Positions 50,732-60,793 of a stretch of 64,000 nt of DNA are shown here, piece by piece. A model generated the notes under the pieces. The model was not told the origin of the DNA and did no database searches. It worked only from the letters and a program-made list of their open reading frames with translations. Position 1 is the first letter of the stretch. Every line of letters begins with the position of its first letter. Source of the stretch: Dyadobacter sp. UC 10 (GTDB taxonomy: Bacteria > Bacteroidota > Bacteroidia > Cytophagales > Spirosomataceae); contig NZ_VSRN01000001.1 in assembly GCF_008369915.1 (NCBI RefSeq), forward strand, positions 4,522,501-4,586,500, read 5' to 3'. The position numbers and the translations under genes were made by a program.

Positions 50732-51307
50732 ATGAAAGCTCCAATCATTCGCAGTATCGCCAATCTCGACCAGCTGGGCAGAAAACTTGTCCGCTTTGGT
50801 ATCGTCGTAGTTTTTCTCTGGATAGGAGGACTCAAATTTTTTACCTACGAGGCCGATGGCATCGTTCCGTTTGTGGCCAATAGTCCCTTCATGTCGTTTT
50901 TCTACGAAAATCCAGGTGATTACAAATCGCATATGAACAAGGAAGGCGAGCTCATCGCCGCCAACCATCAATGGCATATCGAAAACAATACTTACGGTTT
51001 CTCCTATGGATTGGGGACGTTTCTGGTTTTGATGGCCGTTTTGGTTGCGCTATATAAAGTTGCGCCGCTGCCTAGCCTGGTGGCAAGTGCGCTTATTGGC
51101 ATCATGACGCTGGGTACGCTTTCGTTTCTGATAACTACACCCGAAAGCTGGGTGCCCAATCTGGGCGATGCGCAGTGGGGATTTCCATACCTTTCCGGAC
51201 GTGGGCGGCTGGTCATTAAAGACCTGGTGATACTTGGCGGAACGATCATCACCATGAGCGAAACCGCAAGGTTCTACCTGGACCGTCAGAGCGAAAAACT
51301 TTTTTGA
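50732..51307 (+). CDS. DUF417-family membrane protein (YkgB/RclC-like)
   Basis: The 191-residue protein has about four membrane helices and the DUF417 signature (VVFLWIGGLKFFTYEADGIVPFVANSPFMSFFY, near residues 26-60). Enterobacterial RclC belongs to this family and is induced by reactive chlorine, but its molecular role is not known. Here it follows an AraC regulator, so induction by that regulator is plausible. Confidence 0.88.
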   Translation: MKAPIIRSIANLDQLGRKLVRFGIVVVFLWIGGLKFFTYEADGIVPFVANSPFMSFFYENPGDYKSHMNKEGELIAANHQWHIENNTYGFSYGLGTFLVLMAVLVALYKVAPLPSLVASALIGIMTLGTLSFLITTPESWVPNLGDAQWGFPYLSGRGRLVIKDLVILGGTIITMSETARFYLDRQSEKLF

Positions 51308-51449
51308 TTTAATCCCGCATACAAACCACTTTTTGACGAATAAAACAGGAGAATTAGCCCGATAATCGAATAAAGAAAAGTAATTCTGTCGGTGCAGGAG
51401 GCTTTGAATGTCCGGGGAATTAATCAGGACAGGTTTTATTGATCAAAAA

Positions 51450-52811
51450 ATGATGGAAAAGTTGATGCGTATTTTAATTGTTGGTCTCTTTATTTGCCCA
51501 TTGTTCCCAGGCTTGTCAAAAGCGCAGCAGGTACCTCTTTCAGTGGGTTTTGGGATTCAGGATATTACACCCGAAACGGCGGTTAAAAATTGGGTCACGG
51601 GCAAACCCTACACCAGGGTAAACGACCCGCTGCACACCCGCGTGCTGGTCATCAGCGATGGGTTAACGAAAAGCGCTATCGTCAGTCTGGATCTGGTCGA
51701 TGCAGGCGAATCTGCCACTGACGAAATACGCAAGGCTGTCGGGAAAGAGCTGGGGATCGCCGGGAATCATATTTTGGTAGCAGCCACCCACAACCATTCT
51801 GCTCCCTGGGCACCCGCTTACAAGCCTGGCTACCGGGGCAAGGAAAATGATACCTGGTGGGCGGTCCGGTTTACGCCGGCACAGAACAATCATCCGCCAT
51901 TCAAGCGCTGGATGGACAAGCTGCTAAAAAGCGTGGTAGCTGCTGCCAAAGCGGCCAACGATCATCTTGAACCAGCCACCTTATGGATAGGGAAAGCAGA
52001 TATTTCAGCATTTGCAAACAATCGCCGGCCGGTAACACCGCAGTGGGGCGTTCTTCGCGACAGTGCTCCCAAAGGATACAACTACAAACACCCCGCCTAC
52101 AACCCCGATGTAATTACCGGAGGCAGTAATTACGGACCAATGGACCGGACAATGAGTATCGTTTCATTCAGGAACGCCGGCGGGCAGAATATAGCATCGA
52201 TGTTTCATATGTCGGTACATTCGGTTTCAATCTATCCCTATTCGGAGGAAATATCGGCAGACTGGCCAGCCGAGGCTATCAGGCAGATCGAGCAGCAATT
52301 AGGCGGGAATGCATTGTTCCTGCAGGGAGCTGCCGGTGACATCAATCCATGGCGTCGCGGAAGGGAAGCAGTCAACGAAATGGGCCTGGGCGTGGCAGGC
52401 AGGGCAAAAGGGGCTTTCGATCTGAGTGTTCAGCTCAACACAGATTCGGTCCGGGTGAAAAAAGCTGCCGCTGCACTCCCCCTGGACAAAACCGGAAAAG
52501 AACGGACCGGCCTCGAACTGGTTCCCGCGGAAGTGCAGGTATTTTCGATCGGCCCCCTGGCCATTGTGACACTGCCCGGCGAGCCGCTCACGGACATGGG
52601 AGTAGCCATCAGAAAGCGCTCGCCGTTCCCGCATACACTGGTACTGGGCTATGCCAACGGTAATGGTGTACATTATGTGGCGCCTCCCGGTGAAAAAGCC
52701 AAAGGGGGCTACGAGATGGGGCCGGGGACGGTGGGAACAGACGATGCAGGACTTATACTCATTGAAACAGCCGTGCGCCTGCTTAACGAAACGGTGAGGC
52801 TTCCCAAATAG
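51450..52811 (+). CDS. neutral/alkaline ceramidase-like secreted enzyme
   Basis: From the start at 51450 the protein has about 453 residues with a signal peptide (cut after SKAQ). It matches the N-terminal domain of neutral/alkaline non-lysosomal ceramidases, with the zinc-binding motif VAATHNHSAP and the segment ALFLQGAAGDINP. Only the amidase domain is present; the C-terminal immunoglobulin-like domain of true ceramidases is missing (453 versus about 650 or more residues), so another amide or ester may be the substrate. The frame extends to 51408 but lacks a signal there. Confidence 0.85.
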   Translation: MMEKLMRILIVGLFICPLFPGLSKAQQVPLSVGFGIQDITPETAVKNWVTGKPYTRVNDPLHTRVLVISDGLTKSAIVSLDLVDAGESATDEIRKAVGKELGIAGNHILVAATHNHSAPWAPAYKPGYRGKENDTWWAVRFTPAQNNHPPFKRWMDKLLKSVVAAAKAANDHLEPATLWIGKADISAFANNRRPVTPQWGVLRDSAPKGYNYKHPAYNPDVITGGSNYGPMDRTMSIVSFRNAGGQNIASMFHMSVHSVSIYPYSEEISADWPAEAIRQIEQQLGGNALFLQGAAGDINPWRRGREAVNEMGLGVAGRAKGAFDLSVQLNTDSVRVKKAAAALPLDKTGKERTGLELVPAEVQVFSIGPLAIVTLPGEPLTDMGVAIRKRSPFPHTLVLGYANGNGVHYVAPPGEKAKGGYEMGPGTVGTDDAGLILIETAVRLLNETVRLPK

Positions 52812-53010
52812 CAAGCGGAATAAACACCTGTCTTTCCTTAAACTTACATTCACAGCAGGCTGTTCGTTTGGTTAAATACAGTATAAAATGTCGCTTTTTA
52901 AACAGTATATGAGAGGAAAATCTTAAAAATTGATACTTTGCCAAATATAAAAGTAAATTTACGTGTACGTGCCCGTTCCTTCAATGTAAAACGATTTACA
53001 ACGCTCTTAT

Positions 53011-53643
53011 ATGACAAAGATCTCTCTGACTCCGGACGAGCACACTATGTTATGGAACGATTTCCGGAACGGAGATCGCGATGCATTTTCCCGAATCTAC
53101 GAGATTTTCACGGCTGACCTGTATCGCTACGGGTTCAACCTGGTCAGGAACAAACAGCTGGTCGAGGATTGTCTGCATGAATTATTTCTGCACCTGCACA
53201 ATCATAAAAAAAGCCTGGGGCCGACCGACAATATCCGCTTTTATCTGTATCGCGCATTGCGCCGCCGCCTGCTGGATGCTTTGAAAAAAGTAAAAAAGTA
53301 TGAGTCGGACGAGCACGCATTTGATCATGCACAATTTATAGTTGAGTCCTTCGAGTCGCAATATATTGAAGAACAAGCCCGGATCAGGCAGCAGCAATTG
53401 GTACTCGAAGAGCTGAACAAGCTGCCCAAGCGTCAGAAGGAAATCCTGTATCTGGTTTATATGAAGGGACTTAGCTATCAGGAGGCTGCCGAAGTGATGG
53501 ATATTTCAATGAAGAGCGTTTACAATACCGTTAATGTCGCGTTGACGTCATTGAGGAAATATATCCGGAAGTCGTTGCTTCGGGAAGAGGCCTTATGGTT
53601 GTATATCAGTTTTATCATTCACATGGTTTTTCCAAATACCTGA
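53011..53643 (+). CDS. ECF RNA polymerase sigma factor (FecI-like)
   Basis: The 210-residue protein has sigma region 2 (about 25-100, RYGFNLVRNKQLVEDCLHELFLHLHNH) and region 4 (about 135-190, YLVYMKGLSYQEAAEVMDISMKSVYNTV). It belongs to the same Bacteroidota ECF group as the sigma at 22499. It opens the second Sus locus, before fecR, susC and susD. Upstream a direct repeat ACAGTATA (52878-52885 and 52902-52909) may be a control site. Confidence 0.92.
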   Translation: MTKISLTPDEHTMLWNDFRNGDRDAFSRIYEIFTADLYRYGFNLVRNKQLVEDCLHELFLHLHNHKKSLGPTDNIRFYLYRALRRRLLDALKKVKKYESDEHAFDHAQFIVESFESQYIEEQARIRQQQLVLEELNKLPKRQKEILYLVYMKGLSYQEAAEVMDISMKSVYNTVNVALTSLRKYIRKSLLREEALWLYISFIIHMVFPNT

Positions 53644-53704
53644 CATAAAACCGGGAAAAATTACCTGCAAGAGCTTTCTACATTAAAGTACCATTTTCAT
53701 TTAG

Positions 53705-54676
53705 ATGCGATATTCGTTTTTTACAGTCGAAGATTTTTGCAAAGATGCTGATTTCATCAAATGGGCAGTCTCTCCAACACCGGACTCCGACCGGTTCTGG
53801 AAAGAGTTTATGGCATCGCATCCGCATAAAACGGAGGAGCTTCAATTGGCGCTGGAATGCGTCCGTACCATTCAGTTTGCAGAAACCGAACCTGGCGAAG
53901 ACAACCTTCTGGCACTGAAACAAAGGATATGGAAAGATATTGAAGCGCCCCGGCCTGCCGTTTACCGGCGGCTGAACTGGGCGTATCTTGCGGCAGCATC
54001 TGTCGTTTTTATCCTGGCGGCTGGCTTTTGGTGGTCGTTGCAAAATTCGGCGCTGACCTACCGGACTGCTTACGGCGAGGTTCGGGAAATAACACTCGCA
54101 GATGGTTCCAGCGTGATCCTGAATGCACGTTCTGAAATAGAAATCAATGAAGATATTGCCAATAAAAAGGTACGGGAAGTATGGCTCAGGGGCGAGGCGT
54201 ATTTTAAAATCGCAAAAAGGAACGGGGCCAAATTCATCGTGCATACCCCGGACACGCAGGTGGAAGTTTTAGGGACGACATTCAATGTCAATACCCGCCG
54301 CAGGCAGACAAGCGTTGTGCTTGCAGAAGGAAAAGTGCAACTGGTATCGGGCAAGAGCCCGGCATGGGTAATGAAGCCCGGCGATATGGCTACTATTGGC
54401 AAAGACAACCGGATACGCTCCAAAAGGGTAGAACCCGGCCATTATGACTCCTGGAAGGAATCTTATCTGGTGATGGACGACAAACCGGTGTCGGAGATTG
54501 TGGAAGTGATGGAGGACAATTATGGCATCCGTCTGCAGTTCGAAGATTCTTCTTTGCTGCATAAAAGGTTATCGGGAAAGCTTGCCATAAAAAACCCAGA
54601 ACAGTTTCTGGAGAACCTCTCCACGATTCTCGAGCGTGACTTAATAAAAACGGGAGACGGATATATATTCCGCTGA
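53705..54676 (+). CDS. FecR-family anti-sigma factor
   Basis: The 323-residue protein has a cytosolic N-terminus (about 1-80), a membrane helix (about 95-112, YLAAASVVFILAAGFW), a FecR domain (about 120-215, with VREITLADGSSVILNARSEI and the LRGEAYFKI motif) and a C-terminal DUF4974 domain (about 250-322). It is shorter than the FecR at 23197. It follows the sigma gene by 61 bases and precedes susC. Confidence 0.92.
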   Translation: MRYSFFTVEDFCKDADFIKWAVSPTPDSDRFWKEFMASHPHKTEELQLALECVRTIQFAETEPGEDNLLALKQRIWKDIEAPRPAVYRRLNWAYLAAASVVFILAAGFWWSLQNSALTYRTAYGEVREITLADGSSVILNARSEIEINEDIANKKVREVWLRGEAYFKIAKRNGAKFIVHTPDTQVEVLGTTFNVNTRRRQTSVVLAEGKVQLVSGKSPAWVMKPGDMATIGKDNRIRSKRVEPGHYDSWKESYLVMDDKPVSEIVEVMEDNYGIRLQFEDSSLLHKRLSGKLAIKNPEQFLENLSTILERDLIKTGDGYIFR

Positions 54677-54823
54677 TGTTTAAGTTGGTGTTTGTTTCGT
54701 GCTGCGATATGCTGCTTCTGCAAAATTTATCTGAAATAAATTGAAAAAAACCGGGAAAAAGACAACCAGCCCGCGTTTCACCCTCAAATACCTTGGATAA
54801 AACACCTACTCCCGGAGCAAATT

Positions 54824-57800
54824 ATGAAAATACACCTTTCCTTTTTCGTCATTACTGCGCTGGCGTTGCTGACCGGCGACATTCAGACGGCTTCCGCACA
54901 GGATTTTCTGGCATCCAGCAGCGCCCGCGCCAGCCAGGCGGCAACCCGGCAGGAGGCAAACAGCCTGATCACTTTACTGGGCAAACTGGAACAGAAGTAC
55001 AAAACCAATTTCGTTTACGAGAAATCATTGCTTGAAAACAAGACTGTAGCCGCCCCGGTTTCTGAGGAAGAAAATCTGGAACTGATCCTGAAAAAAGTAT
55101 TGCCGGACATGAACCTGCGGTATAAAAAACTGAAAGGGGGAGGTTATGCCATACTGCCGCTCCGTTCCGGCACACCTTCGGAAAGTAGCAACACGACGAT
55201 CAGGGACCCGGAGAGCAGCAATTCGGTCATATTGCATCCGGATGAACCCCTGCCGGGCGTCGGCAAAAATCAGCAGGGTAATCCGCAGTCTTTTGAAAAA
55301 GTATTAAAAGGCAGCGTCACAGATGTTGGAGGAACGCCCCTTCCGGGTGTGAGCATCGTGATCAAAGGTTCGCAACGGGGTACTACCACGGGTGCAGATG
55401 GCAAGTACAGCCTGACCATTCCTGATGAATACCTCGACAAGGAAAACACAAGGCTTATTTTCTCTTTTGTCGGGTACGTACCCATGGAAATTGATCCGGG
55501 CAGCAAAAATGTGGTGGACGTGGTACTTCAGGTCGATACGAAATCTCTCGAGGAACTGGTGGTGGTGGGTTATGGTACGATGAAAAAAAGCTCTGTTACA
55601 GCCGCAATATCCAAGGTTGAGAACAAGATACTGGACCAGATACCCGCCGGCAGGGCAGAAACCGCGCTGGTAGGGCGGCTGGCAGGAGTTAATATTTCCA
55701 CCCCGCGCAGCACGCCGGGAGCCGCGCCTATTATCCGGATCCGGGGTGCAGGCTCTATCACGGCCAGCAACGATCCGCTGGTTGTCATTGACGGTTTTCC
55801 CGGAGGCGACCTCGTCAATGTCAACATGAACGATGTGGAATCCATTGAGGTACTGAAAGATGCATCCTCGGCCGCCATTTATGGTTCGCGGGGTTCGGGC
55901 GGGGTGATTATTGTGACTACCAAAAAGGGAAAGGAAGGAAAGGCGCAGCTTAATTTTAATGCATATGCAGGTGTAGGCAGGGCGATTGGCCACAAAGACT
56001 GGATCAGCGGGCAGGAGTATCATGATTACATCGCGCGTTACATCAACCGGGACTATGCCTGGCAGGGCGGTGACGTTTCGCTGCCACTTTGGGGGGATCC
56101 GCGCCGACCAGCCAATTTTCAGGTCAACCCGGTTATTGGAGAAGGGGACTACATATGGGAGGATATTTTACTGAACTCCACGCCGATCCAGAACTATAAC
56201 CTGTCGGTGAGAGGCGGGAATGACAAGGTCAATTACTACATATCCGGTACCGTGAAAAACGAGCGCGGTACCTTGCTCAACACCTATTTTAAAACGTATT
56301 CACTTCGCGCGAATATCGATGCGAAGATTAACAAAGTGATCAATGCCGGCGTGTCGCTCAACCCGAATTTTAACCAGCGCCGCACGTCGCCGGTTTCCAT
56401 GGAGGCAATCGTTAAAACCGCGCCATTTGTATCCCCCGAAAAGCGCCCAAACGGTACTTACCCGCGCCCGCTAGACTATTGGGGAACGCAGGTTTCGGGG
56501 CAGGTGAGCCCGCTGGCAACACTTGAAGGTACATCAAATACTTCCTCCGGGCTTAATAATGTGGGAGAGATATACCTTTCCCTGAACCTGCTGGACGGGC
56601 TGACGCTGCGCTCTTCTGCGGGCGGCAACATTACCTACAATACCGCAGAAACCTACTCCGCACCCTATGCCAACTCCAACAACAACAGTACCGGCTCGGC
56701 GATGGATACCCGGAATTTCAACCTGATCAACGAAAATGTGCTCAGCTATTCCAAAACTTTAAACGATAAACACAGCTTCAATGCACTGCTGGGCGCATCG
56801 TACCAAAAAGCGACTTCCAGGATTGCCGCGATGGGTGTGCTGCCGGGAAGTTTCAGCAATGATATCATTCAGACACTCAACAACGCCATCATTTCGCCGA
56901 CTGCGACTTACACCAGCAAATCACGCTGGGGACTGGCTTCCTATTTCAGCAGGGTCAATTATGCATTTAAAGATAAATATCTGCTTTCCGCATCATTCAG
57001 AACTGACGGAAGTTCGCGTTTCGGGCCTAAAAACAGGTGGGGATCTTTCCCTTCCGCTTCTGTGGCCTGGCGGGTTTCCGAAGAGAATTTCATGAAAGCG
57101 CTGCCGGTTGTCAGCGACCTTAAACTCCGTGCGAGCTTCGGGGTTGTCGGCAATTTCAATATCGGCGACTTTCGCTACCTGGGAGCGATCAGTGACGCTT
57201 ACTATTCACCGGGAGGAGTACTTACAAAAGGTCAGGCGCAGACTTCCTTTGGCAACGACAAGCTGAAATGGGAAAGGACGGCAAGCCAGAACTTTGGCAT
57301 TGACCTGGGGCTTTTCGCGGACCGGCTGAACATTGGTGTGGATTATTATATCAAAAAAACCAACGATCTGCTGTACGATGTATCGATACCCGCCATCTCC
57401 GGTTTTACCAATTCCATGGTCAATATAGGCGACATCAAAAACAGCGGCATCGAGCTGGAAATCCGCACCAAGAATTTTACGCGCGGCTTCAAATGGGAAA
57501 CCTCATTCAACCTCGCGCGTAACAGAAATGAAGTGGTTAGTCTCGGTGGCGTAAATGAGGTGATTTACACGCACACCCGTGGAATGGGCTGGCTGCTGCG
57601 GGTAGGGGAGCCCATGTTTTCTTACTATGGGTATAAAATGATCGGTGTATTGCAGGACGACGAAGATGTGAAAAATTCTGCGGTGATCGTCGGCTCGAAG
57701 CCCGGGAATACCAAGATCGAGGACGTGAACAAAGACGGCAAGATCGATCCCGCCGACCGCCAGATCCTGGGCAACTACCAGCCGAAGCTGTTTATGGGTA

Positions 57801-58300
57801 TGGTGAATGATTTCAGGTGGAAAAACTTTGATATGAGCATCATCATGCAGGCTTCACTGGGTGCAAAAATGTATAACCTGGAAAACCTTTACTACCAGGG
57901 AGCGACGGTGAGCGCGATGCGGAAATCGCTGATTGAAGACCAATGGTGGTCGGCACAGGAGCCGGGTGACGGCATGTCGCCGGCGACAGCGCTGAGCCAG
58001 CTGGCCTATGTTTCCAATACGGATTTTTACCTGGAAGATGCTTCCTTCTTAGCGATCAGGAATATCAACCTCGGATATACACTTCCTTCCACCGTTGCCC
58101 AGAAACTGCGCATGACCACGTGCAGAATTTATGTGTCTGTCAGCAACCCCAGGATGTTTACGAAGAAAGGCTTCCATGGATACAATCCCGAGGGCTTTAC
58201 CAATGGGGAGATCAACGGTATCAACAGTACGCCGGGTTTCAACAACGGTGCCGAGCCTATCAACCGGATTTATGCACTTGGTTTGAATATCAATTTTTAA
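54824..58300 (+). CDS. SusC/RagA-family TonB-linked outer-membrane transporter
   Basis: The 1158-residue protein has a signal peptide (cut after SAQ, about residue 26), an STN signalling domain (about 45-110, GKLEQKYKTNFVYEKSLLENKTV), a carboxypeptidase-like domain (about 160-235, KGSVTDVGGTPLPGVSIVIKG), the ELVVVGYG segment, a plug (about 250-370) and the barrel. As in the first locus the STN domain fits signalling to FecR. Together with the downstream SusD it should import one class of glycan or other ligand. Confidence 0.94.
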   Translation: MKIHLSFFVITALALLTGDIQTASAQDFLASSSARASQAATRQEANSLITLLGKLEQKYKTNFVYEKSLLENKTVAAPVSEEENLELILKKVLPDMNLRYKKLKGGGYAILPLRSGTPSESSNTTIRDPESSNSVILHPDEPLPGVGKNQQGNPQSFEKVLKGSVTDVGGTPLPGVSIVIKGSQRGTTTGADGKYSLTIPDEYLDKENTRLIFSFVGYVPMEIDPGSKNVVDVVLQVDTKSLEELVVVGYGTMKKSSVTAAISKVENKILDQIPAGRAETALVGRLAGVNISTPRSTPGAAPIIRIRGAGSITASNDPLVVIDGFPGGDLVNVNMNDVESIEVLKDASSAAIYGSRGSGGVIIVTTKKGKEGKAQLNFNAYAGVGRAIGHKDWISGQEYHDYIARYINRDYAWQGGDVSLPLWGDPRRPANFQVNPVIGEGDYIWEDILLNSTPIQNYNLSVRGGNDKVNYYISGTVKNERGTLLNTYFKTYSLRANIDAKINKVINAGVSLNPNFNQRRTSPVSMEAIVKTAPFVSPEKRPNGTYPRPLDYWGTQVSGQVSPLATLEGTSNTSSGLNNVGEIYLSLNLLDGLTLRSSAGGNITYNTAETYSAPYANSNNNSTGSAMDTRNFNLINENVLSYSKTLNDKHSFNALLGASYQKATSRIAAMGVLPGSFSNDIIQTLNNAIISPTATYTSKSRWGLASYFSRVNYAFKDKYLLSASFRTDGSSRFGPKNRWGSFPSASVAWRVSEENFMKALPVVSDLKLRASFGVVGNFNIGDFRYLGAISDAYYSPGGVLTKGQAQTSFGNDKLKWERTASQNFGIDLGLFADRLNIGVDYYIKKTNDLLYDVSIPAISGFTNSMVNIGDIKNSGIELEIRTKNFTRGFKWETSFNLARNRNEVVSLGGVNEVIYTHTRGMGWLLRVGEPMFSYYGYKMIGVLQDDEDVKNSAVIVGSKPGNTKIEDVNKDGKIDPADRQILGNYQPKLFMGMVNDFRWKNFDMSIIMQASLGAKMYNLENLYYQGATVSAMRKSLIEDQWWSAQEPGDGMSPATALSQLAYVSNTDFYLEDASFLAIRNINLGYTLPSTVAQKLRMTTCRIYVSVSNPRMFTKKGFHGYNPEGFTNGEINGINSTPGFNNGAEPINRIYALGLNINF

Positions 58301-58318
58301 TTGCTAAAAAACATCGTG

Positions 58319-59788
58319 ATGAAAAGTTACAAATATTTAAGCCTGCTGTTTCTGGCCTTTACATTCTCTGCATGTGACGACAGCGTGCTGAACCTGACGC
58401 CGGAATCTACCCTGACGGAAGTCAACTTTTACCAGAAAGCACAGGATATCAACGGTGCGGTACTGGGGATATACAACCGTTATCAAACCCGCAAGCAAAG
58501 AGACTGGGCGGTTCTGGAAATGCCTACCGACAACATTCACCGGACGGGTTATTTCAATATCGGGGGCCTCGATGAATTGAATACCCTGGCGTTTTCATCC
58601 GAAAACCAGCTGTTTGCAGGCTTTTGGGTGGAAACTTACAACGGGATTTACCGGGCCAATGCGGTACTTGCAAACATAGATCGCCCCATTGATTACACGG
58701 CTGGACAAAAAGAGCAGCTCACTGGTGAGGCTCGTTTCATGCGCGCATTGTTCTATTTCGACCTGGTGAGAACGTTCGGGGGCGTACCCAGGATCACCAC
58801 CATGCTTTCTGTGGAAGAAAGTAAATCCACCGGCAGGGCGAGCGAGGAAGAAATTTACAGCCTGGTTATTGAAGACCTGAAAGCGGCCATCGACCTTTTG
58901 CCCTTAAAAGATAAAATTGCCAGCGGCCGGGCCAGTAAGGCCGCGGCGGTTGGACTGCTTGGAAAAGTATATGTGTACCGGAAAGACTGGAACAATGCAA
59001 AAACCTACCTGGATATGATGACAGGCTACGGTTTCGCGCTTCAAACCGACTATGCTTCGCTTTGGAAAGAAGAAACCGAAGACAACAAAGAGATCGTATT
59101 CGCGATGCGGTACATTGGCGGCACCAATGGAAATACCATTTCCACGGATTTTCTGCCATACTTCGGCGTGACGGGCATATCTGCCAGCGGCGGTGAAAAT
59201 GTATTTCCTTCATGGAGCCTGATGAAACTGTTCCTGCCGCAGGATTCACGTAAAAAAGCAACCGTTACCGAGTACTGGAAATCGCCCAAAAGCCCGACGG
59301 AAGCGCCTGAAAACTGGTACCCGTACGTCAGTAAATTCGCCGTGCCGCATACGCCCAATTCTTCGGGGCTTGATATCCCGGTGATGCGGTATGCAGATGT
59401 ATTATTGCTGAGAGCAGAAGTGTTATATGCATTGAACCAGCCGGCAGAGGCGCTTGCGGAGTTGAATAAGGTACGCGCGCGGGCATTCAAAGGAAATACC
59501 TTCAATTACACGACGGCAGACATTGCCACGCCGGCGGCTTTTACTGACAAGTTGTTGCTGGAACGTCAGCTGGAATTTGTGATGGAAAATGAACGCTGGT
59601 TTGACCTCGTGCGTACCAATCGTTTCATGACGGTGCTCACTAATGTGGAATGGGGCTACAATCCGGTCACCAAGGAACCGCAGAAGGTCACCCTGGCGCC
59701 CAAAGCCAATTATAAATATTTCCCGATCCCAAACAATCAGATCGAGCTGGCCAATGCAGGTGTGCTTGTTCAGAACGACGGATACTAA
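58319..59788 (+). CDS. SusD/RagB-family glycan-binding lipoprotein
   Basis: The start MKSYKYLSLLF at 58319 gives a lipoprotein signal (FTFSACDDS, Cys about 18); the frame is open from 58301 but that adds residues before the signal. The 489-residue product has the SusD-like N-terminal part (about 20-210) and the RagB/SusD domain (about 260-489, MRYADVLLLRAEVLYALNQ and FPIPNNQIELANAGVLVQN at the end). It lies 18 bases after susC and is followed by a 9-bp stem hairpin. Confidence 0.94.
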   Translation: MKSYKYLSLLFLAFTFSACDDSVLNLTPESTLTEVNFYQKAQDINGAVLGIYNRYQTRKQRDWAVLEMPTDNIHRTGYFNIGGLDELNTLAFSSENQLFAGFWVETYNGIYRANAVLANIDRPIDYTAGQKEQLTGEARFMRALFYFDLVRTFGGVPRITTMLSVEESKSTGRASEEEIYSLVIEDLKAAIDLLPLKDKIASGRASKAAAVGLLGKVYVYRKDWNNAKTYLDMMTGYGFALQTDYASLWKEETEDNKEIVFAMRYIGGTNGNTISTDFLPYFGVTGISASGGENVFPSWSLMKLFLPQDSRKKATVTEYWKSPKSPTEAPENWYPYVSKFAVPHTPNSSGLDIPVMRYADVLLLRAEVLYALNQPAEALAELNKVRARAFKGNTFNYTTADIATPAAFTDKLLLERQLEFVMENERWFDLVRTNRFMTVLTNVEWGYNPVTKEPQKVTLAPKANYKYFPIPNNQIELANAGVLVQNDGY

Positions 59789-59800
59789 CCTATTTCGGAA

Positions 59801-59830
59801 CCCGGTGAAATCCTGAGCGCCTTCACCGGG
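59801..59830 (+). terminator. hairpin directly after the second susD (attenuator)
   Basis: CCCGGTGAA (59801-59809) pairs perfectly with TTCACCGGG (59822-59830) around a 12-base loop. It stands 12 bases after the susD stop and 28 bases before the next start. The tail is CCTTCATTCTT, so termination is probably partial. Confidence 0.7.
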
Positions 59831-59857
59831 CCTTCATTCTTAAACCCCAATTTAAAT

Positions 59858-60793
59858 ATGGCTGGAATGATCAGTCGACGTAAGTTCATGGCTGGCACTG
59901 TGGCCTCCACGGTGGGTATTGCCACTACCACCCACCTGGCCGGTCGTGCCTACTCCGGAACCGGGGAAAGCCCGCCTGCCATGCCAAAAAGAGTGCCGCT
60001 GATGGAGGAGGTCATGCGGTATAAAAAAATAGATGCGCACGCACACGTGGGCCACGGGCATGGTACCCCGAAAGAAGTCGTGGATTTTGCAGACCGTCTT
60101 GGGATTCACAAGCTCATGGTATCCAGGCCGATGGCGCCGGGAAGCGAAGGTTTACCTTCTGAATTCAAAGCTTGTAATGAAATCATTTACAGCGCGATGA
60201 AAGAATTTCCCGACCGGCTGAAAGGTATGCTGACGTTGAACCCGACCCACAAACAGGAAAGTCTGGATGAAATAAAGCGATGCATTGACCGGGGCTTTGT
60301 CGGCATGAAGCTTTACAACCACGTCAAAATAAACGACCCGCTCTTTTATCCCATTATCGAAAAATTCATCGATCTGAAAATGATCATTCTCATGCACTCG
60401 CCCATCGGGAAGGCGAGGGTGAAATTCAATGCGCGCGAACCCAAGAATATTTCCATACCCGAAGATTTTGTGGACGCAGCGAAGCGGTTCCCGGAAGCGA
60501 TGTTCCAGTTTGCGCACATCGGCGGCGGTATCGACTGGGAAGATGCCTGCAAAGCACTCAAAGATTCGCCTAATGTATATGTGGATGTTTCGGGAAGTAA
60601 TAATGAGGGTAATATGATCGATTTTGCGTTGCGCTATATCGGCGAGGACAGACTGCTTTTTGGATGTGACAATGGATTTTATCAGGGCGTAGGCGGCATG
60701 ATCGCCGCAAACCTGACGGAAGTCCAGCGTAAGAAGATCTTTTTTGAAAATTATAACAACATCTTAAAAAAGTCGGGTCACCATGTTGATTGA
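59858..60793 (+). CDS. amidohydrolase (COG2159-type) with Tat-like signal
   Basis: The 311-residue protein starts with a twin-arginine signal (SRRKFMAG, then a hydrophobic stretch to about 28), so it is probably exported folded. The TIM-barrel metallo-hydrolase motif set is present: HxH in KIDAHAHVGHG, His in LMHSPIG, His in FAHIGGG and Asp in LFGCDNG. COG2159 members are decarboxylases or hydrolases acting on small acids or lactones. Its substrate is unknown; in this operon it may act on a product of the locus. It overlaps the next amidohydrolase gene by 11 bases. Confidence 0.88.
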   Translation: MAGMISRRKFMAGTVASTVGIATTTHLAGRAYSGTGESPPAMPKRVPLMEEVMRYKKIDAHAHVGHGHGTPKEVVDFADRLGIHKLMVSRPMAPGSEGLPSEFKACNEIIYSAMKEFPDRLKGMLTLNPTHKQESLDEIKRCIDRGFVGMKLYNHVKINDPLFYPIIEKFIDLKMIILMHSPIGKARVKFNAREPKNISIPEDFVDAAKRFPEAMFQFAHIGGGIDWEDACKALKDSPNVYVDVSGSNNEGNMIDFALRYIGEDRLLFGCDNGFYQGVGGMIAANLTEVQRKKIFFENYNNILKKSGHHVD

